From positions 1 through 5,728 of the forward strand of contig JAEZMC010000266.1 in NCBI GenBank assembly GCA_023435805.1: a stretch of DNA of 5,728 nt, in the 5' to 3' direction. The position numbers were made by a program, and so were the translations under genes. The notes under the pieces are model-generated. The model made no database searches and was not told the origin of the DNA. It saw only the letters and a list, made by a program, of their open reading frames with translations. The first letter of the stretch is position 1; the number at the start of each line of letters is the position of its first letter. This DNA is from Bacillota bacterium. Lineage in GTDB: Bacteria > Bacillota > Clostridia > Acetivibrionales > DTU013. Positions 4,566 to 5,728 of the stretch are shown here, one piece after another.

Positions 4566-5540
4566 TTATTCCGACAGGCTGATTTCTTTTTGACTGCCTT
4601 TCTTCTTTCCAGATATATGCTGCATACTGTCAAAGGCTACAGCCATAATCAATACAAGCCCTTTAATAACATTCTGGTAATAATCACCGACATTCATCAA
4701 TATAAGTCCGTTGCTCAATACACCTATGATAAGTACGCCGATAAAAACGCCTGTGATTTTTCCTTCCCCACCCTTTATGCTGACTCCTCCAAGAACGGCG
4801 GCAGTCATGACATCAAATTCATATCCCATCCCTGCATTGGGTTGTGCCGAATTTACTCTGGATAGAAGAATTACTCCCGCAATTCCGGCAAAAAAGCCGC
4901 TAATGGTATACACCAGGACCTTTAACCTATTGATATCAAGCCCGGACAACCTTGCTGCCTCCTCATTGCCGCCCATGGCATAAAAATATCTGCCGAAATA
5001 GGTTCTGCCCAGAATAAAGCTGCCCAAAATTACAGCAAATATCAGTATGATAACAGGGATCGGTACAATGCTTAAATATCCCTGCCCTAGAAATTTATAC
5101 GATTCCGGGAAGCCGAATATCGGCAATCCTCCGCAGATAATATAGCCCATGCCCCTGAAGATCGTCATGGTAGCAAGTGTGACTATCAAAGGGTGAATGC
5201 CCAAACGTACTGCAGTATAGCCATTCAGGAATCCCAGCATTATACCGGTGAAGATTCCCAGGAATACTGCCCAAACCGGACTGACGCCCAAATGGAGCAT
5301 GGACCAGGCTGAAACCATGCCAACCAGTGAAACCTGTGCGCCTACCGACAAATCCATACCTCCGGATACCATGACGAAGGTGACGCCTACTGACACTATT
5401 CCCAGCATCGATACCTGCCTGATTATATTAAGTATATTCCCAAGCGTCAGAAATGCCGGCGAAACCAGCGAAAATACTATTATAAGCAATAGTAATACCA
5501 AGCTTATCCCGAACTTTTTAATAAAAGCTGTTCTATCCAT
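4566..5540 (-). CDS. RbsC-type sugar ABC transporter permease
   Basis: The product is 324 residues, the usual length for the ribose/xylose/AI-2 (branched-type) permease family. It forms the membrane channel of an ABC importer and would pair with the ATPase encoded just upstream. Recognisable landmarks are the N-terminal helix (11-30), SGGMDLSVG (59-67, the family hallmark), AMGGNEEAARLSGL (188-201, part of the ATPase-contact region), AAVLGGVSIKGGEGKI (247-262) and YQNVIKG (288-294), with eight or more hydrophobic segments between. ATG 5540 is preceded by a GGGGGG ribosome binding site at 5-base spacing and lies 14 bp after the ATPase stop codon, so the two are co-transcribed. The substrate cannot be read from the sequence; pentoses, related sugars or sugar alcohols are typical. 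No periplasmic binding protein is visible, but it may lie outside the window. Confidence 0.92.
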   Translation of the reverse strand: MDRTAFIKKFGISLVLLLLIIVFSLVSPAFLTLGNILNIIRQVSMLGIVSVGVTFVMVSGGMDLSVGAQVSLVGMVSAWSMLHLGVSPVWAVFLGIFTGIMLGFLNGYTAVRLGIHPLIVTLATMTIFRGMGYIICGGLPIFGFPESYKFLGQGYLSIVPIPVIILIFAVILGSFILGRTYFGRYFYAMGGNEEAARLSGLDINRLKVLVYTISGFFAGIAGVILLSRVNSAQPNAGMGYEFDVMTAAVLGGVSIKGGEGKITGVFIGVLIIGVLSNGLILMNVGDYYQNVIKGLVLIMAVAFDSMQHISGKKKGSQKEISLSE

Positions 5541-5554
5541 TTGTACCCCCCATT

Positions 5555-5728
5555 TTATCTGTTACCTGATGCAAGTTCCATAATGCGATTCTGGCTGAAT
5601 TCGCTTTTACATACTTCCCCTGCAATTTTTCCTTCATATAAAACAAGAATCCTGTCGGACATACCCATCAGTTCCTCCATATCGGACGAAACCATGATAA
5701 TTGTCATGCCGTTGGCAGTAAGCTCGCA
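5555..5728 (-). CDS. RbsA-type sugar ABC transporter ATP-binding protein, C-terminal part
   Basis: Only the last 57 codons are inside the window; the 5' part lies beyond the right edge. The fragment reads CELTANGMTIIMVSSDMEEL, then MGMSDRILVLYEGKIAGEV and a tail SEFSQNRIMELASG. This is the end of the second nucleotide-binding domain of RbsA/MglA-type double ATPases: SSDMEEL is the switch (H-loop) region, in which the usual His is replaced, as is normal for this domain, and SDRILVLYEGKI is the following strand pair. It energises the permease encoded 14 bp downstream. The gene string 5728 to 2009 is probably driven by a promoter outside the window. Confidence 0.9.
   Translation of the reverse strand, partial: CELTANGMTIIMVSSDMEELMGMSDRILVLYEGKIAGEVCKSEFSQNRIMELASGNR

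Noticed and set aside
4557..5583. Plus-strand ORFs of 90-111 codons opposite the permease gene
   Set aside because: The minus-strand RbsC-type permease is unmistakable; these are its complements.

Overview
The window looks like a chromosomal segment from a Bacillota (Clostridia-type) bacterium. The evidence is moderate A+T content, strong purine-rich ribosome binding sites (GGAGG, AGGTGA, runs of G), a GreA and Smr-type gene pair typical of this group, and short GAACCGTCCC-type repeats next to an IS200-like/RAYT-type transposase remnant, an association I recall from clostridial genomes. The species cannot be determined from the sequence.

Layout. Positions 1-420 hold a decayed mobile or repetitive zone: the end of an internally deleted RAYT/IS200-like transposase (minus strand, running off the left edge), a perfect 10-bp inverted repeat, and a REP-like cluster. 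From 416 a good promoter leads to a 113-residue Smr-like protein (518-859, plus). It converges, with a 5-bp gap, on a GreA-family transcription factor gene (865-1329, minus), whose promoter-like -10 box lies inside the longer open frame. Positions 1435-2008 are a degraded patchwork. It holds an orphan 76-codon ORF whose 3' end is made of REP-like repeats, the C-terminal remnant of a VOC/glyoxalase-like gene with an in-frame amber codon, and a long hairpin that could terminate transcription in both directions.

The right two thirds (2009-5728) read as one minus-strand gene string. In transcription order it contains the C-terminus of an RbsA-type sugar ABC ATPase (5555-5728), an RbsC-type permease (4566-5540), a two-helix small membrane protein (4149-4487), a 657-residue membrane protein whose soluble part resembles linalool dehydratase/isomerase (2123-4096, TTG start), and a 29-residue single-helix membrane peptide with a textbook ribosome binding site (2009-2098).

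The last three genes are the most interesting part. A membrane-tethered relative of linalool dehydratase/isomerase (LDI) keeps the paired cysteines of the LDI active site but has Trp where I expect the catalytic His. It lies between two tiny membrane proteins and downstream of a sugar-type importer. One reading is a membrane complex acting on a small, possibly alcohol-bearing, substrate brought in by the transporter. This is inference; the sequence shows only the domain resemblance and the gene order.
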